From: Gallionella sp.
Lineage (GTDB): Bacteria; Pseudomonadota; Gammaproteobacteria; Burkholderiales; Gallionellaceae
Direction: 5' to 3'
NCBI GenBank assembly: GCA_023229845.1
Contig: JALNYK010000024.1
Span: forward strand, 1-46,193
Length of the DNA stretch: 46,193 nt
Below, piece after piece: positions 33,059 to 40,720 of this stretch. Both the position numbers and the translations under genes were made by a program. Below the pieces are notes generated by a model. That model was not told where the DNA came from and made no database searches. It saw nothing but the letters and a program-made list of their open reading frames with translations. The number at the start of each line of letters is the position of its first letter. Positions within the stretch are counted from its first letter, which is position 1.

Positions 33059-34732
33059 ATGCTTCTCCACCACCTGCCACCAAAATTCGCCGCACCTGCC
33101 GCCGCCTCGCTGGCATTCATCGCCATGCTGGCGCTCGGAACGGTGCAGGCGCTGGGCATCGTACAGGGCCTGCTGACCGGGGCGCTGGCCTACATGCTGG
33201 TCCGCCATCTTCAGCACAAGGCCGACGCCGAACAACGCTTGAGCGCCAGCCAGGCACAATTGAAACAGCGCACCGCCGAACTGACCCACCAGAACGCCGT
33301 GCTGGAAATGATCACTCACAACGCAGAGTTGCCGGACATTCTGGAGATGCTGGCGCTGCTGGTCGAAGTGCATCATCCGGACCTGCTGTGCAGCATCCTG
33401 CTGCTCGATCAGGACGGGCAGCACCTGCGCCTTGGCGCTGCGCCAAACCTGCCGGAGTTCTACAACAAGGCAGTCGATGGCCTGTCCATCGGACAGGGTG
33501 TGTGCTGTTGCGGCACCGCCGCATTTACCGGCGAACTGGTCGTAGTCGAGAACATCCTGATTCACCCCCACTGGAAAAATTACCGCGCCCTCGCACAGCA
33601 GGCAAACCTGCGCTCCTGCTGGTCGCAGCCGATCAAGGACTCAAGCGAACGGATAGTCGGCACTTTTGCGATCTATCAACGCCACCCTGCCGCACCGCAA
33701 GCGGCTGAGGTGCTACTGATCGAACATTACGCCGCACTGGCCGCGCTGGCGATCGAGCGCACGCACAGCGCCGAAGCCCTGCGCCTGCACGATGCCGCAT
33801 TGAACTTCGCGGCCAATGCGATCCTGATCACCGACCTGCAGGCGCACATCGTCTGGGCGAACCATGCCTTCAGCGAACTGACCGGCTACGAATTCGAGGA
33901 GTTGATCGGCAAACAGCTTTCCAAGCTCCTCAACTCAGGCCATCAGGACAGCGCTTTCTACACGGAATTATGGTCAACCATACTCTCCGGTAAAAGCTGG
34001 CACGGCGAGTTGATCAACCGCCGCAAGGACGGCAGCCTGTACCACGACGAGACCAGCATCACCCCGGTGCGCAACCGGCACCAGCAGATCACCCATTTCG
34101 TCGCGGTGAAACAGGACATCAGCGCCCGCAAGGAACAGGAGGAGCACCTGAAGAACCTGGCGTTCTACGACGCCCTGACCCAGCTGCCCAACCGCCGCCT
34201 GCTGCTCGACCGCCTCGTCCAGACGCTGGCCTCCTGCACCCGATCCGGCCGGCACGGCGCGCTGATGTTCCTCGACCTAGACAACTTCAAGCCGCTCAAC
34301 GACAAATATGGCCACGACATCGGCGACCTGCTGCTGACCGAGGCGGCCCAGCGGCTTACCGCCTGCATACGCAAGGAGGACACCGTCTCTCGCTTCGGCG
34401 GCGACGAGTTCGTCGTATTGCTGAAGGATATGGACTGCGACCATGTCTCCGCGATCGCCCAGGCAACCGGCGTGGCCGAGAAGATACGCACCATACTGGC
34501 AGAACCCTATCGCCTGCATCTGCTGCAATCCCGAGGCGACATAGACGAGATCGAACATCACTGCACCTCCAGCATAGGCATCGCACTGTTCAATGGTCTG
34601 GACGCCAGCGCGGACGACATACTCAAACAGGCCGATGTCGCGATGTATCGGGCAAAGACTGCAGGGCGCAACAGAATCGGCTTCCACCCCCAGGAGCAAG
34701 AAGAAGCCTTAAACGGTTGCGAGGCGGGATAA
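33059..34732 (+). CDS. GAF-PAS-GGDEF diguanylate cyclase
   Basis: A 557-residue signalling protein that probably makes c-di-GMP. Two N-terminal hydrophobic helices (about 13-30 and 33-49) suggest membrane anchoring. A short coiled coil (about 55-80), a GAF domain (about 85-235) and a PAS domain (about 245-360; ITDLQAHIVWANHAFSELTGYEFEELIG) follow. The C-terminal GGDEF domain (about 365-545) has intact GGDEF (447-451) and an RxxD inhibitory site (R438-D441). No EAL domain is present, unlike the protein at 18534, although the two share the NLAFYDALTQLPNRRLLLDR segment. The GAF domain has three successive cysteines (149-151, GVCCCGTAAF), a feature also seen in other GAF proteins of this type; a metal or redox role is possible. 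ATG 33059 is taken as the start. It is divergent from ilvA. Confidence 0.93.
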   Translation: MLLHHLPPKFAAPAAASLAFIAMLALGTVQALGIVQGLLTGALAYMLVRHLQHKADAEQRLSASQAQLKQRTAELTHQNAVLEMITHNAELPDILEMLALLVEVHHPDLLCSILLLDQDGQHLRLGAAPNLPEFYNKAVDGLSIGQGVCCCGTAAFTGELVVVENILIHPHWKNYRALAQQANLRSCWSQPIKDSSERIVGTFAIYQRHPAAPQAAEVLLIEHYAALAALAIERTHSAEALRLHDAALNFAANAILITDLQAHIVWANHAFSELTGYEFEELIGKQLSKLLNSGHQDSAFYTELWSTILSGKSWHGELINRRKDGSLYHDETSITPVRNRHQQITHFVAVKQDISARKEQEEHLKNLAFYDALTQLPNRRLLLDRLVQTLASCTRSGRHGALMFLDLDNFKPLNDKYGHDIGDLLLTEAAQRLTACIRKEDTVSRFGGDEFVVLLKDMDCDHVSAIAQATGVAEKIRTILAEPYRLHLLQSRGDIDEIEHHCTSSIGIALFNGLDASADDILKQADVAMYRAKTAGRNRIGFHPQEQEEALNGCEAG

Positions 34733-34743
34733 AATCGGTTCAA

Positions 34744-35136
34744 ATGTCCGGCATGGAAAAACCAGACCCGCACGGCTTCATCATCGAGACGCAGGTGAAT
34801 TACCTGCCTGAGCGTTCCAGCGAGTCCGACCAGCGCTTCGTGTTCTCCTATACCATCAGCATCACCAATACCGGCAGCACCGCCGCCCAGCTGATCAGCC
34901 GCCACTGGATCATCACCGACGCCAACAACCATGTGCAGGAAGTGCGCGGCCAGGGCGTGGTCGGAGAGCAGCCGCTGCTCAAACCGAGGCAGAGCTTCGA
35001 ATACACCAGCGGCACCGCGCTAACCACCCAGGTCGGCACGATGCGCGGCAGCTACCGGATGCAGGCCGAGGACGGCACCCAATTCGACGTCGAAATCCCG
35101 CAGTTCGTATTGAGCGTCCCGCGCGTGCTGCATTAA
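34744..35136 (+). CDS. apaG: ApaG family protein
   Basis: A 130-residue single-domain beta-sandwich protein of the ApaG/DUF525 family, linked to Co2+ tolerance and Mg2+ efflux in Salmonella; its biochemical activity is unclear. The family pattern is visible in VNYLPERSSESDQRFVFSYTISITNTGSTAAQLISRHWIITDANNHVQEVRGQGVVGEQPLLKPRQSF (split here only for description, residues about 19-87), then YTSGTALTTQVGTMRGSY. Two starts are possible, ATG 34744 and ATG 34753 (MEKPDPHG); neither has a strong ribosome site. It begins 11 bases after the GGDEF gene and may be cotranscribed with it. Confidence 0.93.
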   Translation: MSGMEKPDPHGFIIETQVNYLPERSSESDQRFVFSYTISITNTGSTAAQLISRHWIITDANNHVQEVRGQGVVGEQPLLKPRQSFEYTSGTALTTQVGTMRGSYRMQAEDGTQFDVEIPQFVLSVPRVLH

Positions 35137-35193
35137 CGTCTAGGCAACATCTCGTCCACGACGAATACTCCAGCCCCGAACAACTCAATAGGC

Positions 35194-35316
35194 CGTCATT
35201 CCGGCGAAAGCCGGAATCCAGATGATTAAATATCCCCCGCGCAAGCGCGGACAACATGACCTTGTCTGCTTCGCAGCGCATTTTTTGACTGGATTCCGCC
35301 CTTCGCCGGAATGACG
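35194..35316. repeat. palindromic interspersed element, family A copy 4
   Basis: A 123-bp element with 28-bp arms, 35194-35221 (starting CGTCATTCCGGCGAAAG) and 35289-35316 (ending CGCCGGAATGACG). The core contains CCCGCGCAAGCGCGGACAAC and TTGTCTGCTTCGCAGCGC. It lies between apaG and mltA. Confidence 0.9.
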
Positions 35317-35397
35317 CGGTTTTGTGCTAACGAACTTTTTGGGTTAAATTCGTTTGCGCCTTTCGTGGACTATCTGTTCTCCCCCAGGTTAATTCTC

Positions 35398-36606
35398 ATG
35401 CTTCGTAAAATCCCGCTACTCGTCTTGCTGTTGATCGCCGGCTGCTCCGCACCGCCCACACCGCCCATCCTCGTTCCTCCGACGACTCCGGTTCCACCGC
35501 TGGCCGCAAGCCAGTGGGAAAAACTGCCAGGCTGGCCGGATGCCGACTTGCAACAAAGTTGGAAAGCCTTCCGCGAAGGCTGCCGCGCGCTGAAGAACAA
35601 ACCGGCCTGGCAAAATGTATGCGCCCGTGGCGAGCAACTCGCCGAGCCGGACAATGCGGCGCTGCGCAGCTTCTTCGAACAGGACTTCACGCCATATCAA
35701 GTGAGCAACCCGGACGGCACGACGCAGGGACTGGTCACCGGCTACTACGAGCCCCGCCTGTCGGGCAGCCGCGTGACTACCTCCCGCTTCAAATACCCGC
35801 TGTATGCCGTGCCGGACGACATGCTGACGATAGACATGGGCGAGCTCTATCCCCAGCTCAAGGGACTGCGCTTGCGCGGCCGCATCGAAGGCAAACGCGT
35901 CGTGCCCTATTACGACCGTGCCGCGATCGACGAAGGCAAAGCGCCGCTGCAGGGCCGCGAACTGTTCTGGGTGGACGACGCCGTCGAACTGTTTTTCCTG
36001 CAGGTGCAAGGCTCAGGCCGCATCGAGCTGCCGGACGGCACGCTGGCCAAGGTCGGCTACGCCGACCAGAATGGCCACCCGTACAACTCCATCGGCCGCA
36101 AGCTGGTCGAGACGGGAGAACTGAAACTGGAAGAGGCCTCGATGCAGGGCATCAAACGCTGGGCCGAACAAAACCCGCAGAAACTGCCCGCGCTGCTGGC
36201 GCAAAACCCCAGTTACGTGTTCTTCCGCGAACTGCCAAACGGCCTATCCGCGCCGCTGGGCGCGCTCGGCGTGCCGTTGACCGAAGCCTACAGCATCGCC
36301 GTCGACCCGCGCATCGTGCCGCTGGGCACGCCGGTGTTCCTCGCCACCACACGCCCGGACAACGGCGAACCGTTGCAACGCCTGATGCTCGCGCAGGACA
36401 CCGGAGGCGCGATCAAGGGCGCGGTGCGCGCGGACTTCTTCTGGGGCTACGGCGACGAGGCCGGGGCGATGGCGGGGAAGATGAAGCAGAAGGGGGAGAT
36501 GTGGGTGTTGCTGCCGAAGGGGATGGAGCTGCCTGCGCCTGTGCCGTCGGTTACTCAACCGGCTGCTGCGCCGCCGGTTTGTGTGCCGGCGAAAAGCGCG
36601 CAGTAA
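35398..36606 (+). CDS. mltA: membrane-bound lytic murein transglycosylase A
   Basis: A 402-residue outer-membrane lipoprotein that cleaves peptidoglycan between MurNAc and GlcNAc with 1,6-anhydro ring formation. The N-terminus is a lipoprotein signal with the lipobox LIAGC (Cys about 16), followed by a Pro-rich spacer. The MltA domain shows TGYYEPRLSGSR, GRELFWVDDAVELFFLQVQGSGRIELPDG and NPSYVFFRELPNG. The C-terminal 3D domain has AYSIAVDPRIVPLGTPVFLAT and AQDTGGAIKGAVRADFFWGYGDEAG, which contains the catalytic Asp (DFFWG). The start at 35398 gives the proper lipoprotein signal; a longer frame exists upstream but has no signal character. The tail is Pro/Ala-rich. Confidence 0.95.
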   Translation: MLRKIPLLVLLLIAGCSAPPTPPILVPPTTPVPPLAASQWEKLPGWPDADLQQSWKAFREGCRALKNKPAWQNVCARGEQLAEPDNAALRSFFEQDFTPYQVSNPDGTTQGLVTGYYEPRLSGSRVTTSRFKYPLYAVPDDMLTIDMGELYPQLKGLRLRGRIEGKRVVPYYDRAAIDEGKAPLQGRELFWVDDAVELFFLQVQGSGRIELPDGTLAKVGYADQNGHPYNSIGRKLVETGELKLEEASMQGIKRWAEQNPQKLPALLAQNPSYVFFRELPNGLSAPLGALGVPLTEAYSIAVDPRIVPLGTPVFLATTRPDNGEPLQRLMLAQDTGGAIKGAVRADFFWGYGDEAGAMAGKMKQKGEMWVLLPKGMELPAPVPSVTQPAAAPPVCVPAKSAQ

Positions 36607-36706
36607 GCCCGAGGAACATAAGCCGTTCGTGCTGATAACCAGCGACTTGGCTGGTGTTGTTTGCCAGCTTAGTCGAATGGCTATGTCGAAGCATGAACGG
36701 TTATCA
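36607..36706. other. intergenic segment between mltA and the inverted-repeat unit
   Basis: No gene is seen. The segment ends where the 39-bp inverted arm starts at 36707. Confidence 0.4.
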
Positions 36707-37037
36707 TCAAAGTCAAAACCGTCGGGGGTAGCCCGACAGCTAGTCCCTTTTCTTGTCTTGCCAAGAAAAGGAACCAAAAGAAGGCGCCCCCGGTTTGCCG
36801 CCCGCTTCGCGGGTTCCCTGCGTTGCTCGACTGGTCAGGCGGCTGCGGAACTCGCGCTACGCGCTCAGACAGTCCTCGCCGACTACCCCTGACCAGCCTC
36901 CGCTACTCGGCGGCGCACAGGGGATAAAAAATCAAAACCTGAAACCCAAACCGCGAGGAGGGCGCGCCCTCCTCGCGCTCCACCGAAAAAGATCGTGCGC
37001 ACACAAAACCGCCGTTGACGTTCATCCCCTGTGCGCC
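36707..37037. repeat. left arm of a large inverted repeat (family D copy 1)
   Basis: It begins with a 39-bp terminal arm (36707-36745, including GTCGGGGGTAGCCCGACAGC), then CTTGTCTTGCCAAGAAAAG and about 150 bases with GCGGAACTCGCGCTACGCGC. All of this recurs inverted at 37845-38090. It then has 14-bp inverted repeats GGCGCACAGGGGAT (36912-36925) and ATCCCCTGTGCGCC (37024-37037). These enclose a perfect 26-bp palindrome at 36952-36977 (CGCGAGGAGGGCG centre). There is no coding content. Confidence 0.9.
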
Positions 37038-37058
37038 CAAGTAGGTCGCTATCGTACT

Positions 37059-37568
37059 TCAATCACACACATTGCATATTAACGAGGCTGCGGTTACATG
37101 ATCATTGGCGTGCCAAATATAAAGCGGGGTACACTGATCGCCTATCTCCACTGGCGATACATCTCTCGGTATCTTGACTCCATATAGCTTTTCCAGCACT
37201 TCAACGTTCTGGCCAACTCTTACGTCACCAAGCAAACCCCAACTTGGACCGAATAAACCGGCATCAATCGCTGTCAGCTTGTTGTTGATACTCAGTAACG
37301 TTAACTTCAAACCAGTAAAAGTAAGCAGATGAGCCTCACAGTTTTCCGGGTCACCTCCCGCATACTCATCACAAGACTCCACCTTCTCCTGTTGAAGTCG
37401 CCCCATCTTCCTTACTTCGGATAGAGTGTGAGGAAGGCGGCCTTCCAACTGAGTACATTCGTGAAGTGGCCCCGTCGTCGGCTCGAGAACCAGCACACCC
37501 TCAGCCCACGCCACCTTCGTCAAGACACAAACAATCAAAACAGCGAGCAAATATCTTGGGAAAACCAT
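37059..37568 (-). CDS. secreted protein of unknown function within an inverted-repeat unit
   Basis: I choose the ATG at 37568 because AGAGGGG precedes it closely; the frame also has an ATG at 37595. The 169-residue product has a signal peptide (MVFPRYLLAVLIVCVLTKVAWA, cleavage about 22/23). Six cysteines lie in the mature part: in HECTQ, ESCDEY, ENCEAH, DQCTPLY, LICNVCD. This suggests disulphides in the periplasm. LTFTGLKLTLLSINNKLTAIDAGLFG and VRVGQNVEVLEKLYGV give the look of a small beta-rich fold, but no family is recognised. GC content is clearly lower than in flanking genes (near 48-50%). It is the only gene between two inverted copies of a long repeat, with its stop about 20 bases from one copy. 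Acquisition with the repeats is plausible but unproven. Confidence 0.7.
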   Translation of the reverse strand: MVFPRYLLAVLIVCVLTKVAWAEGVLVLEPTTGPLHECTQLEGRLPHTLSEVRKMGRLQQEKVESCDEYAGGDPENCEAHLLTFTGLKLTLLSINNKLTAIDAGLFGPSWGLLGDVRVGQNVEVLEKLYGVKIPRDVSPVEIGDQCTPLYIWHANDHVTAASLICNVCD

Positions 37569-37736
37569 CTCTGCCCCTCTAACGAAAATAAACATCTCGC
37601 AACTCCCCTCGACTCTTCAAGACAGGACCAAGCAATCGTCATCCTGTCAGTCGAACGTAAGCAGTTACCGGGACCGCCCCGGAGTTTTCTCTTGAGTCCT
37701 TCAGCTCAATGTCTTGCAATTATTTCGCTCTACAAC
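37569..37736. other. intergenic segment upstream of the secreted-protein gene
   Basis: An AT-richer segment that presumably holds the promoter of the secreted-protein gene. No hairpin or gene is seen. Confidence 0.4.
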
Positions 37737-38090
37737 CGCTGAACCCCAAACCGCGAGGAGGGCGCGCCCTCCTCGCGCTCCACCCAAAAAATCGTGCGCA
37801 CAGCACACACAATACCTGCTTTTCCTTTCCCCCTGAGAGCCGCCGAGTAGCGCAGGACGGTCAGGGGTAGTCGGCGAGGACTGTCTGAGCGCGTAGCGCG
37901 AGTTCCGCAGCCGCCTGACCGGCCGAGCAACGCAGGGAACCGCGCAGCGGCGGCGAACCGGGGGCGATTTCTTTTGGTTACTTTTCTTGGCAAGACAAGA
38001 CAACAAAAGTTGCGGCGTAGACTTACCTTTAGGTTAGTCGGAGCCAAAAGTGACTAGCTGTCGGGCTACCCCCGACGGTTTTGTCTTTGA
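37737..38090. repeat. right arm of the large inverted repeat (family D copy 2)
   Basis: The outer part (about 37845-38090) is the reverse complement of the left arm, ending in the 39-bp terminal arm 38052-38090 with one mismatch. The inner module, with the identical 26-bp palindrome at 37752-37777 and flanks AACCCCAAAC and CTCCACCCAAAAA, is in the same orientation as in the left arm. It is therefore flipped relative to its own outer arm. The outer arms show many small differences, so duplication was not very recent. Confidence 0.9.
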
Positions 38091-38093
38091 AGT

Positions 38094-38118
38094 TGTCGGG
38101 ATGAATCCCGACCTACAA
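38094..38118. repeat. GTCGGGATNNATCCCGAC palindrome
   Basis: GTCGGGAT/ATCCCGAC arms followed by CTACAA lie directly between the family D arm and the rhodanese stop codon. Reverse-complemented it reads GTAGGTCGGGATTCATCCC, similar in design to the GTAGGGGCGCGATTCATC elements. Confidence 0.7.
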
Positions 38119-38120
38119 AC

Positions 38121-38507
38121 TTACGTCTGCCCCCACGGCAACCCATCGAACCGCCATCCATTATGCGAATTGCGGTGATGGCTGTCGTCGAGATCACCCT
38201 CGAATCCGTGCGTCACGTTGTACACCTCGGTGAAGCCGGCCTGCTCCAGCGCCTGCCCGGCATCCATCGAACGACGGCCTGAGCGGCAGATCAGCACCAC
38301 CGGGCGGTTCTGGCTCGCGGCTTTTTTCACCTGCGCGACGAAATGCGGGTTGATGTCCCAGTCCGGGCCGTCCACCCAAGAAATCAGCATGGAGTCCTTG
38401 GGGCTGCCGACGAACATGTGCTCCATTTCGCTGCGCACATCGACGAAGATCGCCTCGGGGTTGGATTGCAAAAAGTCGTAGGCCTGCTTGGGTGTCAGAT
38501 GCTGCAC
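38121..38507 (-). CDS. rhodanese-like domain protein
   Basis: A 128-residue single-domain rhodanese, a sulfur-transferase fold. The catalytic loop is C74-RSGRRS (ICRSGRRSMDAG), with the preceding strand and loop AIFVDVRSEMEHMFVGSPKDSMLISW (20-45) matching the family. GTG 38507 is chosen as the start because AGGAG lies eight bases before it. The frame is open upstream to 38672, but that part runs through the region opposite the ubiA start and reads as noncoding. The C-terminus has a His-rich segment (DDSHHRNSHNGWRF). Such proteins hold a persulfide on the cysteine; the physiological acceptor is unknown. It is divergent from ubiA, with 158 bases between starts. Confidence 0.9.
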   Translation of the reverse strand: MQHLTPKQAYDFLQSNPEAIFVDVRSEMEHMFVGSPKDSMLISWVDGPDWDINPHFVAQVKKAASQNRPVVLICRSGRRSMDAGQALEQAGFTEVYNVTHGFEGDLDDSHHRNSHNGWRFDGLPWGQT

Positions 38508-38665
38508 GGTTATGCTCCTGAATTCATCGGTCGGCACGATGATAGTGCCGGACGGCGCTGCGCGTCCAGCATGACCACGAATTCCGGCAGATAGATTCTG
38601 GCGGATTGAAATTTGCGCGGCTCCGGCATATGCTCGCGCCCCGTACCGACGATACCCGCTGCCCG

Positions 38666-39529
38666 ATGCCACTGTCCGAACGCCTCACCCTGTATGTCCA
38701 GCTGACCCGGCTGCACCGCCCCATCGGCATTTTGCTGCTGCTGTGGCCCACGCTGTGGGGTCTGTGGATCGCAGGCGACGGGCATCCGTCTTGGCTCGTC
38801 GTCGCAATCTTCGCGCTCGGCACGGTGCTGATGCGTTCCGCCGGATGCGCGGTCAACGACTACGCCGACCGCCATATCGACAAGCATGTGAAGCGCACCA
38901 AGGACAGGCCGCTGACCAGCGGCAAGGTTAGCGAGCGCGAGACGCTGTGGCTGGCCGTGGTGCTGATGCTGCTCGCGTTCGCGCTGATCCTGCCGCTGAA
39001 CCCGCTGACCTGGCTGCTGGCCTTCCCCGCGGCCTTCCTCGCGGCCAGCTACCCGTTCACCAAACGCTTCTTCGCGATCCCGCAGGCCTACCTCGGCATC
39101 GCGTTCGGCTTCGGCATCCCGATGGCGTTCGCCGCGCAGACCGGCGACGTGCCCGCGGTCGCTTGGGTGCTGCTGCTCGCCAACATTTTCTGGGCGGTCG
39201 CCTACGACACCGAATACGCGATGGTGGACCGCGACGACGACATCCATCTCGGCATCCACTCCTCGGCGCTGTTCTTCGGCAAACACGACGTTGCGGCGGT
39301 GATGGGCTGCTACGCGGTCACGCTGGGATTGCTCGCATGGGCGGGACGGATGAGCGGGCTGGGTGCGGCGTACCACGTCGGCCTGCTGGCCGCGGCGGGC
39401 ATCGCGCTGTACCACTACACGCTGATCCGTAATCGCGTCCGCGATAAGTGCTTCGCCGCGTTCCTGCACAACAACTGGTTCGGCGCTGCGGTGTTCGCCG
39501 GACTGGTCGCCAACTATCTGCTGAGATAG
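38666..39529 (+). CDS. ubiA: 4-hydroxybenzoate polyprenyltransferase
   Basis: A 287-residue membrane prenyltransferase that attaches the isoprenoid tail to 4-hydroxybenzoate in ubiquinone synthesis. The two Mg2+-diphosphate motifs are NDYADRHIDKHVKRTKDRPLTSG (about residues 70-92) and YDTEYAMVDRDDD (about 182-194). Seven to nine helices are expected. The N-terminal TRLHRPIGILLLLWPTLWGLWIA matches UbiA rather than related COX10- or chlorophyll-type enzymes. I use ATG 38666; ATG 38630 is an alternative. No chorismate lyase gene (ubiC) is adjacent. A strong bidirectional terminator follows. Confidence 0.95.
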   Translation: MPLSERLTLYVQLTRLHRPIGILLLLWPTLWGLWIAGDGHPSWLVVAIFALGTVLMRSAGCAVNDYADRHIDKHVKRTKDRPLTSGKVSERETLWLAVVLMLLAFALILPLNPLTWLLAFPAAFLAASYPFTKRFFAIPQAYLGIAFGFGIPMAFAAQTGDVPAVAWVLLLANIFWAVAYDTEYAMVDRDDDIHLGIHSSALFFGKHDVAAVMGCYAVTLGLLAWAGRMSGLGAAYHVGLLAAAGIALYHYTLIRNRVRDKCFAAFLHNNWFGAAVFAGLVANYLLR

Positions 39530-39548
39530 CCGCAGGCTTTAGCACTGC

Positions 39549-39585
39549 AATGAAAAAGGCCGCGGAATTCGCGGCCTTTTTCATT
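39549..39585. terminator. bidirectional rho-independent terminator between ubiA and hemE
   Basis: A 16-bp perfect stem AATGAAAAAGGCCGCG (39549-39564) pairs with its complement at 39570-39585 around a five-base loop, with A and T runs on both sides. It serves both convergent genes. Confidence 0.95.
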
Positions 39586-39602
39586 CGGTGAAGCGAGCTG
39601 GA

Positions 39603-40667
39603 TTAATGATATTTCCGGCTCAGTTCATGCACCGCCGCGACCAGCGCTGCCGCGTGATCCGGGTTGGTGTGCTGCGAGATGCCGTGGCCCAGGTTGAACA
39701 CGTGGCCGCTGCCGTAGCCGTAGCTACCGAGGATGCGGTCGACCTCTTTGTGGATCGCATCCGGGGAAGCGAACAGCACGGCCGGGTCCATGTTGCCTTG
39801 CAGCGCAACCTTGTGGCCGACCTTCTGGCGCGCCACGCCGATGTCCATCGTCCAGTCCAGACCGACCGCGTCGCAGCCGGTGTCGGCGATGCTCTCGATC
39901 CACAGGCCGCCGCCCTTGGTGAACACGATCGAAGGAATCCGCACGCCGTCCTTTTCCTTGATCAGGCCGTCGATGATTCGGCGGGTATAGGCCAGCGAGA
40001 ATTCGTGGAACGCTGCATGCGACAGCACGCCGCCCCAGGAGTCGAAGATCATCACGGCTTGTGCACCGGCTTCGATCTGCGCGTTCAGGTAGGCGATCAC
40101 GGCTTGCGTGGTCACTTCCAGAATGTGGTGCATCAGCTTCGGCTCGTTGTACATCAGGGTCTTGACCTTGGCGTAGTCGTCGCTGCTGCCGCCTTCCACC
40201 ATGTAGCAAGACAGCGTGAACGGGCTGCCGGAGAAGCCGATCAGCGGCACGCGGCCGTCCAGCGCTTTGCGGATCTGGGTCACGGCATCGGTCACGTAAC
40301 GCAGGTCAGTGCCGATGTCGGGCACGCGCAGCGCCTTGATGTCGGCTTCCGTTTTCAGCGGACGCTCGAACTTCGGGCCTTCGCCTTCGGAGAAATACAG
40401 GCCCAATCCCATCGCATCCGGCACAGTGAGAATGTCGGAAAACAGGATCGCGGCATCAAGCGGGAAACGATCCAGCGGCTGCAACGTCACTTCGGTGGCG
40501 AAGTCCGGGCTCTTGCACAGGCCCATGAAGCTGCCCGCGGTCTTGCGCGTCTCGCGGTATTCCGGCAGGTAACGGCCGGCCTGGCGCATCATCCACATCG
40601 GGGTGTATTCGGTCGGCTGGCGCAGCAGCGCGCGCAGGAAGGTGTCGTTCTTCAGTTTGAAATTCAT
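39603..40667 (-). CDS. hemE: uroporphyrinogen decarboxylase
   Basis: A 354-residue enzyme that converts uroporphyrinogen III to coproporphyrinogen III in heme synthesis. The substrate-binding N-terminal signature PMWMMRQAGRYLPEYR (about 23-38) is intact. The catalytic Asp lies in LDAAILFSDILTVPDAMG, and GFSGSPFTLSCYMVEGG and FDSWGGVLS are further family blocks. The C-terminus HVFNLGHGISQHTNPDHAAALV is standard. ATG 40667 with CAGGGA upstream is the start; a longer frame to 40775 runs into the gltD end. It lies 53 bases downstream of gltD on the same strand, an arrangement I associate with betaproteobacteria. Confidence 0.97.
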   Translation of the reverse strand: MNFKLKNDTFLRALLRQPTEYTPMWMMRQAGRYLPEYRETRKTAGSFMGLCKSPDFATEVTLQPLDRFPLDAAILFSDILTVPDAMGLGLYFSEGEGPKFERPLKTEADIKALRVPDIGTDLRYVTDAVTQIRKALDGRVPLIGFSGSPFTLSCYMVEGGSSDDYAKVKTLMYNEPKLMHHILEVTTQAVIAYLNAQIEAGAQAVMIFDSWGGVLSHAAFHEFSLAYTRRIIDGLIKEKDGVRIPSIVFTKGGGLWIESIADTGCDAVGLDWTMDIGVARQKVGHKVALQGNMDPAVLFASPDAIHKEVDRILGSYGYGSGHVFNLGHGISQHTNPDHAAALVAAVHELSRKYH

Positions 40668-40693
40668 TGCGTTTCCCTGAGTTGTCTTCTTAT

Positions 40694-40713
40694 GGACGGG
40701 GCGAGCCCCGCCC
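40694..40713 (-). terminator. GC-rich hairpin between gltD and hemE
   Basis: GGACGGGGC pairs with GCCCCGCCC with one mismatch and a two-base loop, without a U tract. It may attenuate or process the gltBD-hemE transcript rather than end it. Confidence 0.35.
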
Positions 40714-40720
40714 TTGTTAT

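Noticed and set aside
36581..37082. Short plus-strand frames over the left repeat arm (product containing CQEKEPKEGA)
   Set aside because: These are translations of the noncoding repeat, with an equivalent frame in the inverted copy.
36912..37803. CRISPR array
   Set aside because: The repeated units are two, palindromic and not regularly spaced; no cas genes are present.
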